Of a DNA stretch of 64,000 nt, positions 30,638 to 42,391 are shown one piece after another (position 1 is the first letter of the stretch; each line of letters starts with the position of its first letter). Origin of the DNA: Palaemon carinicauda (taxonomy: Eukaryota > Arthropoda > Malacostraca > Decapoda > Palaemonidae). The DNA is taken from positions 72,257,024 to 72,321,023 of the forward strand of contig NC_090729.1 in the NCBI RefSeq assembly GCF_036898095.1, given 5' to 3'. A program made the position numbers and the translations under genes. The notes beneath the pieces were generated by a model. That model had not been told where the DNA came from and ran no database searches. It was given only the letters and a program-made list of their open reading frames with translations.

Positions 30638-30910
30638 CGGTCAAGAAACGGTTTGGGATTTCTAGAGACAGTATTAACTTCTTAGAAGAATACAAGTCAA
30701 AGTCAACAAGAAGACAATATGAGTCTTCCTGGAAGAAATGGGTGGCCTTTGTCAAGGCGAAGAAACCTGAGGAGATTTCCACGGATTTCTGTTTGTCCTT
30801 CTTCATCCATCTTCATGAACAAGGTTTAGCAGCCAATACGATTACTACCTGTAAATCCGCCCTAGCCAGACCAATACTATACGCCTTCCAGGTAGACTTC
30901 TCTAATGAAA
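30496..30910 (+). pseudogene. DIRS-C tyrosine recombinase, N-terminal part
   Basis: Core-binding region: FLEEYKSKSTRRQYESSWKK, then FCLSFFIHLHEQGLAANTIT and a CKSALARPILYAF motif, ending in DFSNE at the LINE insertion. DIRS-D has the same architecture (RDSTIRQYDS, then ISFFRFLFDKGLAASTITT). It has no clear start codon; upstream sequence is low-complexity. It is interrupted only by the LINE, whose 13-bp duplication TTCTCTAATGAAA covers 30898-30910. Confidence 0.78.
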
Positions 30911-31725
30911 ACCCTCTTAATGAGAGAATGCCTTGATGAAGTCATTGAGCTTCAGCACGGCATTTCATTCCCGTGCTGAAACTTGGTGACGGGTAAGAGG
31001 GCTCTCGAACTTGGGGAAATTGCTCCCCCAGTTCGAATCTAAATTTCTCTCTTTTACCTTTTTCTTTTTCTCAATATTACTTCGACCTTATCCTAATTTC
31101 ACAAACTTTTTTTAGTCTTGCTTTCCAAACTCTATGAGAAAAATTTCCCTCATTATATGTGTGTATTTATTATGTACATATATATTTATTATTTTTTTTT
31201 TTATTTTCTCCTATGGCTTGGATGTTTTTACATCCATTGTAGCCCCGGCGGGGATGTTCATGCATCCTTTATTGCTGCCTACTTTGATGGGTGGGAGGAG
31301 GTATCACGGTTGGGAGGTTTTGCATTCAAAGCTATATGTGAGAGTATTGGATGATTTCAGCCATCCCGAAGATGGTTTGGACCTTTTTGGCGGAACTATT
31401 CTCAAGTGTTGGGTCTTCGGAATCCAGGGGGATCCAATGCTTGGGGTAGGACTCTCGGCTTTTGGCCGGAAGCCCGTCATTATAGATATGGGGAGGATGA
31501 TTCCATAATTTCTTGGTCTCAGTCCTAACAGGCGGGTTCAGCTTACACCTGTGCCTCTATATCTGTTTTGATGCTATCCTTCGGGTAGGGTATGGAGTGG
31601 ACCATCTGGGAAGTATACTCTCATTGTGCCGATAGTGGAGAGTGCAAATTTCCTTTCCGACGTGTGATGGCCTAACATTCTCGAGCAGGTACATCAAACT
31701 AACTCTTTTCTCTCTCTTTAATATA
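30911..31725 (+). other. LINE 5' leader with strong RNA hairpins
   Basis: CCCTCTTA at 30912-30919 pairs with TAAGAGGG at 30994-31001. Inside is a perfect 10-bp hairpin TTCAGCACGG/CCGTGCTGAA (30951-30980). A second hairpin follows around 31006-31036 (CGAACT..GGGG / CCCC..AGTTCG). The rest is T-rich, non-coding. Confidence 0.6.
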
Positions 31726-32427
31726 ATGGGTTCTTTAAGGAACGAACCCCCATCCCCTGGATACGCTGACTCTCCCCCGGCACTGTTGACAACCTCTGCT
31801 AATGTGATAAGGGATAGCTCTGTTGATGACCTCGGAACGGGAAAGGACCATTCTACTGATATTTCTAAATCGAGTAATTTGGGTAACACGAGGAAACTTC
31901 GAATCCTCCATGTTACACAAATTTCAATAGAAACAAATTATGATGATCTATGTAAAGCATTTGAATGCTATGGATGCATAAAAGAAATAAGGATGAAACT
32001 TGAAGCTGAAACTTGGGATTCATGGATATCTTATAGTAGTTATGACGAAGCATTTAGTGCAATAAGTAATTTGAATAATATTAAAATTAATAAATTGAAT
32101 GTTGTGGCTGCTCTCTGCGATAAGGTACCAAAAGATTTAGATGTGTACAGGCTTGCCGATTGGTTGGAAAAAGACGCAGATTTAGTCATGCCCTCCCAGA
32201 GAAATCCAAAACCCCCGATGTGGCTTATAGCTGAATCAAAGGGGGTTACAGGGAATTATTTTAAAATATGCAAATTGATTCAGAAAAAAGTAGGAACTAT
32301 TGCACCAGGCGATATATCTCGTTTCGGAAAAAATAGTTTCCTCATTCATGCCAAATCCAGTACACAGTCGGTAATATTGTCCAATATGAAAATAAGTAAT
32401 TATGACATTAAGTTAGATGTCAAACCC
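31726..32427 (+). pseudogene. LINE ORF1, N-terminal part (RRM-like)
   Basis: The ATG at 31726 opens ORF1. After an acidic Ser/Thr-rich start it shows RKLRILHVTQISIETNYDDL, then AFECYGCIKEIRM and WISYSSYDEAFSAISNLNNI, the beta-alpha-beta pattern of an RNA-recognition motif with RNP-like strands. A second alpha/beta segment follows (MWLIAESKGVTGNYFKICKL, SFLIHAKSSTQSVIL). It is cut by Gypsy-B after DVKP, where the ACCC duplication lies. ORF1 proteins of this LINE group coat the RNA and act as chaperones. No frameshift is seen in this part. Confidence 0.72.
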
Positions 32428-33861
<1,434 letters not shown>

Positions 33862-33875
33862 TTCCTCCCCCCTTA
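33862..33875 (-). other. Gypsy-B polypurine tract
   Basis: On - the sequence TAAGGGGGGAGGAA directly precedes the 3' LTR; it is the expected primer for plus-strand synthesis. Confidence 0.8.
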
Positions 33876-33903
33876 CTTTGCCAAATCCTCACACAACACT
33901 TAC

Positions 33904-35600
33904 CTATTTTCTCATTACCCAGTCGCAATCAGGAACAGGGCCTCGGCTTCGGGTAACTGGGCCTTCATATACCTGCACTCTCTCATTCACTTCTTCCATG
34001 TCGTTTTCATTCAACGTACTATTACTATTCCCGTCTATGCTCTGCTCGTCTAAGATATCATTCACTATTTCATCTACCTCAGTTTCATCTGGCCCGAAAA
34101 TCCCACTAATTTCTGTCAACAATTCATCCATTACATCTAAACCATTTTCTACTTTAACAAAAGAATCATTCATACTGCTTATCATTCTCCTATCTTTCAT
34201 TCTCGTGTCCGTCATACGTTCTCTTGCCTCATCTAACGAAAAACCACACACACTATAAGTATCATTCATACTCATCCAAGTTTCATCTGTATTAATACAT
34301 TTATCTTCCATACTCACCTGTACATTTACACCCTTGTCCTGCTTATTCTGATTCCCGCCTACAACTACAAAATTTTCCCGCCTTTTATCCCCAGTAAAAT
34401 TCTCAGACTTCTTTTTCCTTCCATACTCTACTAACACCAATTGCTTATCTTCTAAACCTAATGCCTCACACATACTCGGTTCATACTTGTTCGTTTTTAG
34501 CCATTTAGTCATACCATTCTCCTGAATATATCTTGGTACCTCCTTCCATTTCCGCAACTGATTGTGGTGTGCCCTAACCTTTTCCACACTACCATCCACA
34601 CTTACTTTACCTAAAACATAACTCAACCCACTAGAACCAACATCTAACACCTCATATGGACCTTCAAACTTATCACGTACCTTACTGACATTCATTCTTC
34701 CCTTTTCAATTACTTCTTTTAACACTTTCTCTCCCACTTTGTAGCTTTCAAATCTCTCATTTGCTTTCTTCCAAACATCTCTATCATTCTCGGACACACT
34801 CAATCTCGGTCTTACTATCTTTTCAAAATTCAACACAAACTTACACGGAGACATACCAGTACTCTTGTTCACAGTCGCATTATACGCCCACAACGCACGC
34901 CCAACATATAAATCCCAATCATTATCACATGTACTCATCATCCGCAAAATTTCTGTCAAAGTTCTTACCGTCCTTTCAGCCAAACCATTCGCACTTGGCA
35001 TATACGGAGTCGAATACACATGTTCAGTGCCCCATTCTCTCAACATCTGCTCAAACTCCCATCCAACAAACTCCGGACCATTGTCACTTAACATTTTTGC
35101 AGGCTTACACACACTCATCGGCAACATCACTTGACTTACCATTCTCGCTACAGTCTCACTTCTTTTATTCTTGATGGGTACGGCATACGCAAACTTGCTC
35201 ATATGATCGACCATGACAATCATTCCCACATGTCTTCTCGCAGTCACAGGCAACGAAACACAATCAATCACAAACATCTCAAATGGCTCTTTCATACGTA
35301 ATCTCAGAACAGGTGGACTTGCATGCATGCTCTGATACTTTCCCTTCTGACAATCCTCACAAGTAGTCGCTACATCCCTACAAATTTGACTCAACCCAGG
35401 CGTAAACAACCTCTCTCGCATGCATTCCCACAATTTATTCTTCCCCATATGCCCGTACCTGTCATGCACTACCATACACATACTTACAGCTGCATGCATT
35501 GGAAACACAGGAACATATATATCTTCATCCATTCCCCTATGCAAAAAATACACAATATTCTTACAAACAATAAATCTTTTAACAACTTTCTTATACGCTT
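33904..35600 (-). CDS. Gypsy-B integrase and acidic C-terminal tail
   Basis: Zinc domain: VHDRYGHMGKNKLWECMRE and TTCEDCQKGKYQ (HHCC). DDE core: FEMFVIDCVSLPVTARR (Asp), AKMLSDNGPEFVGWEF (Asp), MPSANGLAERTVRTLTEIL (Glu). C-terminal GPY/F module: KVRDKFEGPYEVLDVGSSGL and VRAHHNQLRKW. About 220 further residues are polar and acidic, with Met/Asp-rich stretches, and end TRSRGPVPDCDWVMRK. This part is one uninterrupted frame. No envelope gene is seen. The tail resembles nothing I recognise; Gypsy-A has a tail in the same place. Confidence 0.88.
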
Positions 35601-35779
35601 CCAAATCACACGGCCATTCTTCCACCCTAATACCATTTAAAATACATTCTCGTAACCTATTTATTTCGAAACATTCACCTTGCATTTCTTCCACCTCTTC
35701 TTTGCTTAACAAATCATCTTCACTCTTTACAATATCAATCATGCCAACAAAATTCGCCATGAATACACTATTATCCTCG

Positions 35780-36150
35780 ATTACTATTACCTTACAGCCA
35801 TTCTTTGAAAGCAAACCCTTACCAACATCAACTGACACATGGTGCAACCTCAAAAAATCTATTCCCATCAAAAAACAACTAGGCATTTCATTCTCTCCCA
35901 TTACAATAAAATTATGTTCAACTTCCATACTCCCTAGTTTCACCTTCAACCTCACTTCTTCCCAAACAAGTAAACTTCCCTGACCTATTCCATGAATTCT
36001 CACACTCGTACACTGTCTTTTCACTTCCCAATTGTACCTCTCAATTTCCCTGATAACCGACTCATTTACTAATGACACTTGAGCACCCGTATCAATTAAA
36101 CTACAATATTCATTCTCATTTATATTCACATACGTCATCATCCTTCCTTT
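35780..36150 (-). CDS. Gypsy-B second retropepsin-like domain
   Basis: Within the 996-codon frame 36894-33904, between RNase H and integrase, the protein reads NENEYCSLIDTGAQVSLVNE (DTG at 36093-36085). Then come RIHGIGQG, a beta-rich stretch and SCFLMGIDFLRLHHVSVDVG, with the hydrophobic-G-x-D-F-L motif of retropepsins. Spacing between the two motifs is about 85 residues, normal for a full domain. The element already has retropepsin 1 after gag. The catalytic DTG is intact, so it could be active; alternatively it may serve as a structural or binding domain. Gypsy-A carries the same domain at the same place. About 170 residues of acidic linker separate it from RNase H. Confidence 0.8.
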
Positions 36151-36639
36151 TACACCATGCATACATACATTTACTCTCCTTTCAATTCTGTCACTCACAT
36201 CACCAATATGTTCATCATCATGTTCACTGTCCTCTATACCCCCATATCTTAGATTAAGGTCACTTGCACCATCATCCTTCTCACTCAACAATTTGCAACA
36301 TTCCTCCTTACATTGAATCCTCAAAATATATTCCCTATCATTCTCCTTACATGCCCTATATTCCATCGGTCGATTCCATCCAAAATACAAATACACAGTT
36401 ACACCATACAACATACTTACCACCATTAATATCTTTGATAATACTTCCCCTTCTAGTACACTACTCTCCTCCTCATATACCATTTCTTTTGACACTTCAT
36501 TCATCACCCTTCTTTTAAGCTCAGTTACACTACCTGGTATTTCCGTATTTAACCCCTCTTGTACCAACTTACTTAAACCCATTAGGATACACTTATATAC
36601 CATATCTTGCCCTTCACAACTCTGCTCCACAACTAAACC

Positions 36640-37202
36640 TTCAGGCAACCTTTCAGAATTCTGATTACTCTCTTTATCTTCCATCCTCCCATGCATCCTC
36701 GACATCGCATCTGCTATCACATTCTTATTTCCCGGTACATATTCTAACCTAAAATCAAATTCATTCAAATCCTCTATGGTCCTAGCAACCCTTGCATTCA
36801 CACACTCTTTCCTTATCATATACACTAGGGGCTGATGGTCAGTACGCACAATGAATTTTACACCATACAAAATACTTTCAATGCTTTCACACAAAATCGT
36901 ATTGCAGCCAATTCCCTGTCAATCGTCGAATACTTCCGCTCAGCTTTATTAAACGCTTTACTAACATACGCTATTACTCTTAATTGCTCTTCTCCATTTA
37001 CTCTCTGCATTTGAACCAAACAACCACCCATACTAACCCCACTCGCATCCGTATACAACTCTAGCATATTCGCATTTTCACTGTAGTCTGGAAATGCCAA
37101 AGTGACGTCTTTCGCGGCCTCTTCCTTCAACCTTTCAAACGCTTCTATCATCCGATCATCCCATTTTAACTTCGTACTATTCCTTTTACCCCGTCCATTC
37201 AT
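36640..37202 (-). CDS. Gypsy-B RNase H
   Basis: Starts KRNSTKLKWDDRMIEAFERL, then MLELYTDASGVSMGGCLVQM (first Asp), AFNKAERKYSTIDRELAAI (Glu), FIVRTDHQPLVYMIRK (Asp) and YVPGNKNVIADAMSRM. A one-base break in the TTTT run near 36880 splits it between two frames; the halves join at YGVKFIVR. The late part shares its frame with the second protease and integrase. The enzyme would remove RNA from the RNA-DNA hybrid. Confidence 0.85.
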
Positions 37203-38520
37203 TCAAAGGCTTCCCTATACCTGAACAATCTCTAACAAACTTGCGCCCAAACTCAACCAAACCAAGAAAACCTCGCAACTCACGCACAGTCCGGGGACGT
37301 GGAAATTCTCGCACCTTATTCACAAACTTGTCACTCTTCCTTATACCAGATTCACCCACTACATGCCCAAGAAATTCCACCTCCCTGGACAACCATGTAC
37401 ACTTCTCAAGCTTAATTTTCACACCAACTTCAATTAACCGCATCAACACTGCCTCAAGCAACCGCATATGTTCCTCAACAGTCTCGCTCGCAATCAGAAT
37501 ATCATCTATAAAAACAGTCACCTTCTGTCGATCGAAACCAGCCAATACAACATTCATCGCTCTTTGGAAGGCAGCAGGCGCATTAGCAAGACCAAAACTC
37601 AACCTTTTAAATTGAAAGTGACAATTCGTACTTGAAAATGCGGTAATGGGCCTGCTCCCCTCTGCCAGAGGCATCTGATAATAGCCCCGCACCAAATCTA
37701 ATTTAGTAAAAACTTTCATTCCATGCATCTTATAAACACAATCAGACACCACATTCATTGGAAAACGTTCTTTAACAGTCACCTCATTCACCTTCCTATA
37801 ATCAATACACATACGTAAACTTCCATCAGGCTTTCGTACAGGGACAATAGGGCTATTCCAGGCACTCTCACTCCTTTCTATTACACCCATACGCTCTAAT
37901 TCCTGACACTGCTCCTCTATCTCCTTGGCAATAGGCGGAGAAAAATGCCTGGGACGCTGATATATGGGGGTATCATCACTGAGAACTATTTTAAATTCTG
38001 GCAGGTCTGACCCCCCACAATCATCGTCACCGAGACTCATAACTCTCCGCTTATCCCATAACATCTTAAGCAATCGTTCCCTTTCGACCTCACTTATACT
38101 CTCATCTAACTTAATTCTTCCTTTCAACGTATCGTAATCCCAATCGTCATCGTTCTTTACCTTACCAGCCATTACCTGTCTCGCCTTAACATATCTTCCA
38201 TCCTCTACATTGATCAGTGTATACATACATCCCATGCAATCGCCCTCACGTATTCCACGTACTCTCTTCCTCCTAACACTCGGCAACAACCTTACATACA
38301 CCTGGGGTTCCTGCATATTCATAACACCATCATATATATACGCACTCGTTTTCACCAAATTACCTGCTTCCATACCTTCCACTACATATTCATCCTTGTC
38401 ACTATTTGAAATTCCCAGACTGCTCGGCCATGCAACTTTTACACTAATAACCTCACCTTTCTTACCCGATAACTTTACACTTTCCTTTGCTACCAATGGC
38501 ACTCCCTTCCACACCTTTGT
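37190..38520 (-). CDS. Gypsy-B reverse transcriptase
   Basis: Motifs in order: FSPPIAKEIEEQCQELERMG, WNSPIVPVRKPDGSLRMCID, YRKVNEVTVKERFPMNVVSD, MKVFTKLDLVRGYYQMPLA (first Asp), FKRLSFGLANAPAAFQRAMN, KVTVFIDDILIAS (catalytic DD as FIDD), and CTWLSREVEFLGHVVGESGI. The upstream ~150 residues (from VWKGVPLVAKESV) form a linker after the protease. All catalytic residues are present. The frame ends at 37186 and the protein continues in the -1 frame at a GGGGTAAAAGG run. Confidence 0.87.
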
Positions 38521-39990
38521 ACTCACTCTGCCGTCTTCCTTTTAAATAAAATTCCCCACAAATATTACCTTTAACCTTTATTTCAATCATATTCACACTT
38601 GGATGTACAATCATACCACATTTTTTCAGAAATTTATACCCAAGCAGTACGTCATATTTCTCATTCGCTCCCTCAACCACGTAAAAATCATTATCCTCCA
38701 TCATCAGCCCCCCAATCATAACATTTTCCCGCAACTTTCCTTGCACAGGCATACGCAAATTACCAATACCTTTTACTTCACCCTTACATCCCTTAAATTC
38801 ACAAACCTCTTTTACCTTATCATATGCATTCCTAAACATTAAATTGACACCACAACCAGTATCAATCAAACCAACCAACTCTACACCATTAAAAATCATT
38901 TTCACACTCATGCAATCATGTGCTCTTTCTCCCATCACATCTTCATGCAATAAACCCTCACGAACATGCATCACATTCACTCCCCACACACACGAGGACT
39001 CACCCAGCTGAACCCTCTGATTAATTAGTTTCCCCGAACATCCTGGCTGACTTGATCCCTTCTTTCTACAAACCCTAGCTACATGCCCATCTGCACCACA
39101 TTCAGTACACTTACCCCGTGGCTCCTTGCACATTCTAGCATAATGACCATCCTTACCACAATTACCACAAATTACATTCATACGATTATTACGGCATCCA
39201 CTCGCTATGTGTCCAGTCATACCACACCGATAACACTTAACCACTTTCTCTTTCTTACAGTCGCTAATACGATGCCCTGTCTCTCCACACCCGAAACATG
39301 CTCCTAATGCCCATCTACACTCGTTCTTTTTGTGTCCTACCTTCCCACACCTATAACACCTCTCTTCACGGATACCACTACCTAACGTAACTTGCTGCGT
39401 ACTAGCACTTCTATCTCTCCAAACTTGATTTCCCTGTCTAAACCCGTCATTTCTCGGCATAGGTATTCCTACATTACTCACCCTAACACTTCTATCTATT
39501 ACACTATCAGCTGCCCTCATTGGCCCTCTCATAACAGCATCTCTAAAACTACCAAATTCTGGCACACTTTCCTCCATTCCAGTTCTTACACTCACAGATT
39601 TACTTTCTTTCATACACCTATCCAACTCGTAATCCTCAACTATCTCTAAAATATCATCCCAAGTCAATCTCTCTCTAGTCCACCTCATTTTCTCCTTCCG
39701 TTTCAAATTAATAAACTCACACACACTCTCTGGTACTGTACCCAAAAACTTCTTCATTAGTTCCTTATTTTCATTTATTCCTTCATCCCCATACTTCTTT
39801 CTAGCCAATGTTTCTAACCGACATACATACATCGAGATTGCTTCACCCACCTTCATTCGTGCTTCATCAAAATCATTTTTTCGCTTATACCTAACACTAC
39901 CTTTCATACGTTTTACCTGTTCAATTATCCTATTCTTTACACTTTCATACTCAACCTCCCTACACTCATTATCACCCCATACATCGTCAA
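38462..39990 (-). CDS. Gypsy-B gag C-terminal part with five zinc knuckles and retropepsin 1
   Basis: It continues gag (FDEARMKVGEAISMYVCRLE, capsid-like) and then shows five CCHC boxes in tandem: CYRCGKVGHKKNEC, CFGCGETGHRISDC, CYRCGMTGHIASGC, CGNCGKDGHYARMC and CTECGADGHVARVC (about 39080-39370). A retropepsin follows with VGLIDTGCGVNLMF (DTG at 38863-38855) and YDVLLGYKFLKKCGMIVHP. The frame closes at 38462 and pol begins in the +1 frame within a 64-base overlap around 38526-38462, so pol may need +1 frameshifting, or one base is missing. Five knuckles exceed the one or two usual in Gypsy gag. Confidence 0.82.
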
Positions 39991-40791
39991 CAAATATCCT
40001 GACAAAAATTCTCCCAACTCCCTAGCCCAAACTCTCTTACTATCCCCATACTTAGCCTGACAAAACTTTTCATATTCCCTAAAGAAGTCATATACATCCC
40101 TACTGCTATGTTCATTAAACCTTTCACACCTAGGTACCTCTCTCATAAACACTGTCTTACAAACTTCCTCTACTTCATTCTCACTACTATCTTTACTTTC
40201 TACTCCCGTCTTGTTGCCTTCTTCATTTGAATACAATGAATCTAATTCTACACTCAAAGTCCTATCTTTAACTATTCCCTTCTTAACCTTTTTCTTACTT
40301 ACCACCTTCACCCAATCATGATCATCCTCACTCACACCCTGACCTTTCTTCTTTTCTTTCTTCACATTATCTTTACCTTTCTTCTCCTTCTTCCTATCAC
40401 CCTTCGTTCCAATCTTACTATGTCTAGGCTCTTTACTTTCAATATCACTATCACTACCTTCCCCATTATCACTTACCCTATCCTCTTCCACCATCAACCC
40501 GTTACCAGAAGCAGAAGCCACTCCTCCGACTGCACCTTCACCTATAACAGTTTTCATCATCCCCATTACTTGCCCTATCATAGCTTTCATTCGTTTCTCA
40601 TTTTCTCGCATCCTCATCCTAACACCCTCTTCCACTCTCTCTACAGTTCCCTGAAGTTCCCTAAGTTTCCTTTGCATCTCCTCATTCTCACTACTTAACC
40701 TCGCATTCTCCAACAACAACCTCTCCTCTCGCTCATTAGACAACCGCAATTCCTCCTTTAAAATATGCAACTGTTCTTCCATTAACTCCAT
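39985..40791 (-). CDS. Gypsy-B gag, N-terminal part
   Basis: The ATG at 40791 begins MELMEEQLHILKEELRLSNE, a charged heptad-like coiled coil over about 80 residues. A Met-rich hydrophobic patch (MIGQVMGMMKTVIGEG), a Lys/Glu-rich linker and a capsid-like segment (DVYDFFREYEKFCQAKYG, VWARELGEFLSGY) follow. Near 39985 the frame changes by one base; the next frame continues IFVDDVWGDNECREVEYESV without loss. The LTRs are almost identical, so this break may be a very recent mutation or an assembly error. The protein would form the particle; the coiled coil suggests oligomerisation (inference). Confidence 0.7.
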
Positions 40792-40876
40792 TTCAATACC
40801 TTTTAATATTTCAAGTAATTCCTAACCCTATTTACCCTTGTCCAACAGTCCAGTTTTAATCCCACCTTCAACAGTC

Positions 40877-40895
40877 GTCCCTGTTCGGAGCGCCA
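40877..40895 (-). other. Gypsy-B primer-binding site (tRNA-Lys-like)
   Basis: On -, six bases after the 5' LTR, TGGCGCTCCGAACAGGGAC occurs. It differs from the common complement of tRNA-Lys(UUU) 3' end, TGGCGCCCGAACAGGGAC, by one extra base. Primer identity is inferred from that match. Confidence 0.7.
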
Positions 40896-40901
40896 AATTT
40901 A

Positions 40902-42257
40902 TGTGGCGGGATGTAAACAAACACAACCCCCCCCACACCCTTAATCACTCTACTTCCAAAATATCCCACAACACAAACTTTCCCCTTACTTTACTTTAAA
41001 CTAGACTCTTGGACAGAAGGAAAATGAAAACAAAACATAGCCTTAAAACTATATTAACGCAACCAAAAGCAAAAATTCTGCATTCAAAATAAGCTTAACA
41101 TATAAACCACCAACAACCAAAATAATTACACGTAAAACAAATCATTACATTCATAAATATACCAAAAAAAAAACCGTATCACCATTCAAATAAAAAAATT
41201 CTAACACTTAAAATTAACACACACCCAAAACCAATATTTGTTTATGAGTGGAACTCTTTATCCACACACACGTGACACACCAAAACCAATATTTGTTTTA
41301 TGTGTGGACGTCGTTGTCCACACAAGGGCCAACAGTCCTTTTCGGCCAAAGCCACAACTCCCTGGCAGACGCAACACTGGCACAATCTGCTATAACTGCC
41401 TCACTTAATTTGGCAGTCTATATCGTCATCATCATCATCCTCATCAGTAACAGCAATCGAAATCGTAATTGTAATAAACAGGCCAGGTCGTCAACAGTTG
41501 ATCAATCCACTAGAGCATTCTAAACACAAGTTCCTTAAGTAAGCCAGGTCATCAATAGTCAAATTCAAATAAATCTTCTCCCCAAAGGAGGAATCGCGGC
41601 TCAGAACATAAAAACACTAAACAGCCGGCTTTCGAAGAACAAAAAATGCAGAACCGACTCCTTCTATCGTTCGAGATCCAATGCTTTCGCCCAAGACATT
41701 CATCACCACCCTATCCTAGCTAAAAAGGTAAACNNNNNNNNNNNNNNNNNNNNNNNNNNNNNNNNNNNNNNNNNNNNNNNNNNNNNNNNNNNNNNNNNNN
41801 NNNNNNNNNNNNNNNNNNNNNNNNNNNNNNNNNNNNNNNNNNNNNNNNNNNNNNNNNNNNNNNNNNNNNNNNNNNNNNNNNNNNNNNNNNNNNNNNNNNN
41901 NNNNNNNNNNNNNNNNNNNNNNNNNNNNNNNNNNNNNNNNNNNNNNNNNNNNNNNNNNNNNNNNNNNNNNNNNNNNNNNNNNNNNNNNNNNNNNNNNNNN
42001 NNNNNNNNNNNNNNNNNNNNNNNNNNNNNNNNNNNNNNNNNNNNNNNNNNNNNNNNNNNNNNNNNNNNNNNNNNNNNNNNNNNNNNNNNNNNNNNNNNNN
42101 NNNNNNNNNNNNNNNNNNNNNNNNNNNNNNNNNNNNNNNNNNNNNNNNNNNNNNNNNNNNNNNNNNNNNNNNNNNNNNNNNNNNNNNNNNNNNNNNNNNN
42201 NNNNNNNNNNNNNNNNNNNNNNNNNNNNNNNNNTCTCTCTGACAAAACTTAAATAAA

Positions 42258-42342
<85 letters not shown>

Positions 42343-42387
42343 GATTTGGCAAAAAAAAAAAAATTAAATTAAAATTAATCCTCCACA
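40902..42387 (-). repeat. Gypsy-B 5' LTR (with assembly gap)
   Basis: Matches the other LTR along both sides of the gap. In element orientation it would drive transcription toward lower coordinates. The gap replaces most of the (CT)n part. Confidence 0.93.
41734..42233. other. Assembly gap of 500 N
   Basis: Exactly 500 N, a conventional placeholder. In the other LTR the equivalent stretch is about 440-450 bp of CT-rich sequence, so the true length is probably close to that. Confidence 0.99.
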
Positions 42388-42391
42388 ACCC

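Noticed and set aside
30930..31000. Hammerhead ribozyme (TGATGA ... GAAAC pattern)
   Set aside because: Fourteen extra bases lie between TGATGA and stem II and no proper stem III follows GAAA.
34761..36518. Several plus-strand ORFs opposite Gypsy-B pol
   Set aside because: Shadow frames of the 996-codon pol ORF; Thr/Ser/His-rich antisense composition and no motif.
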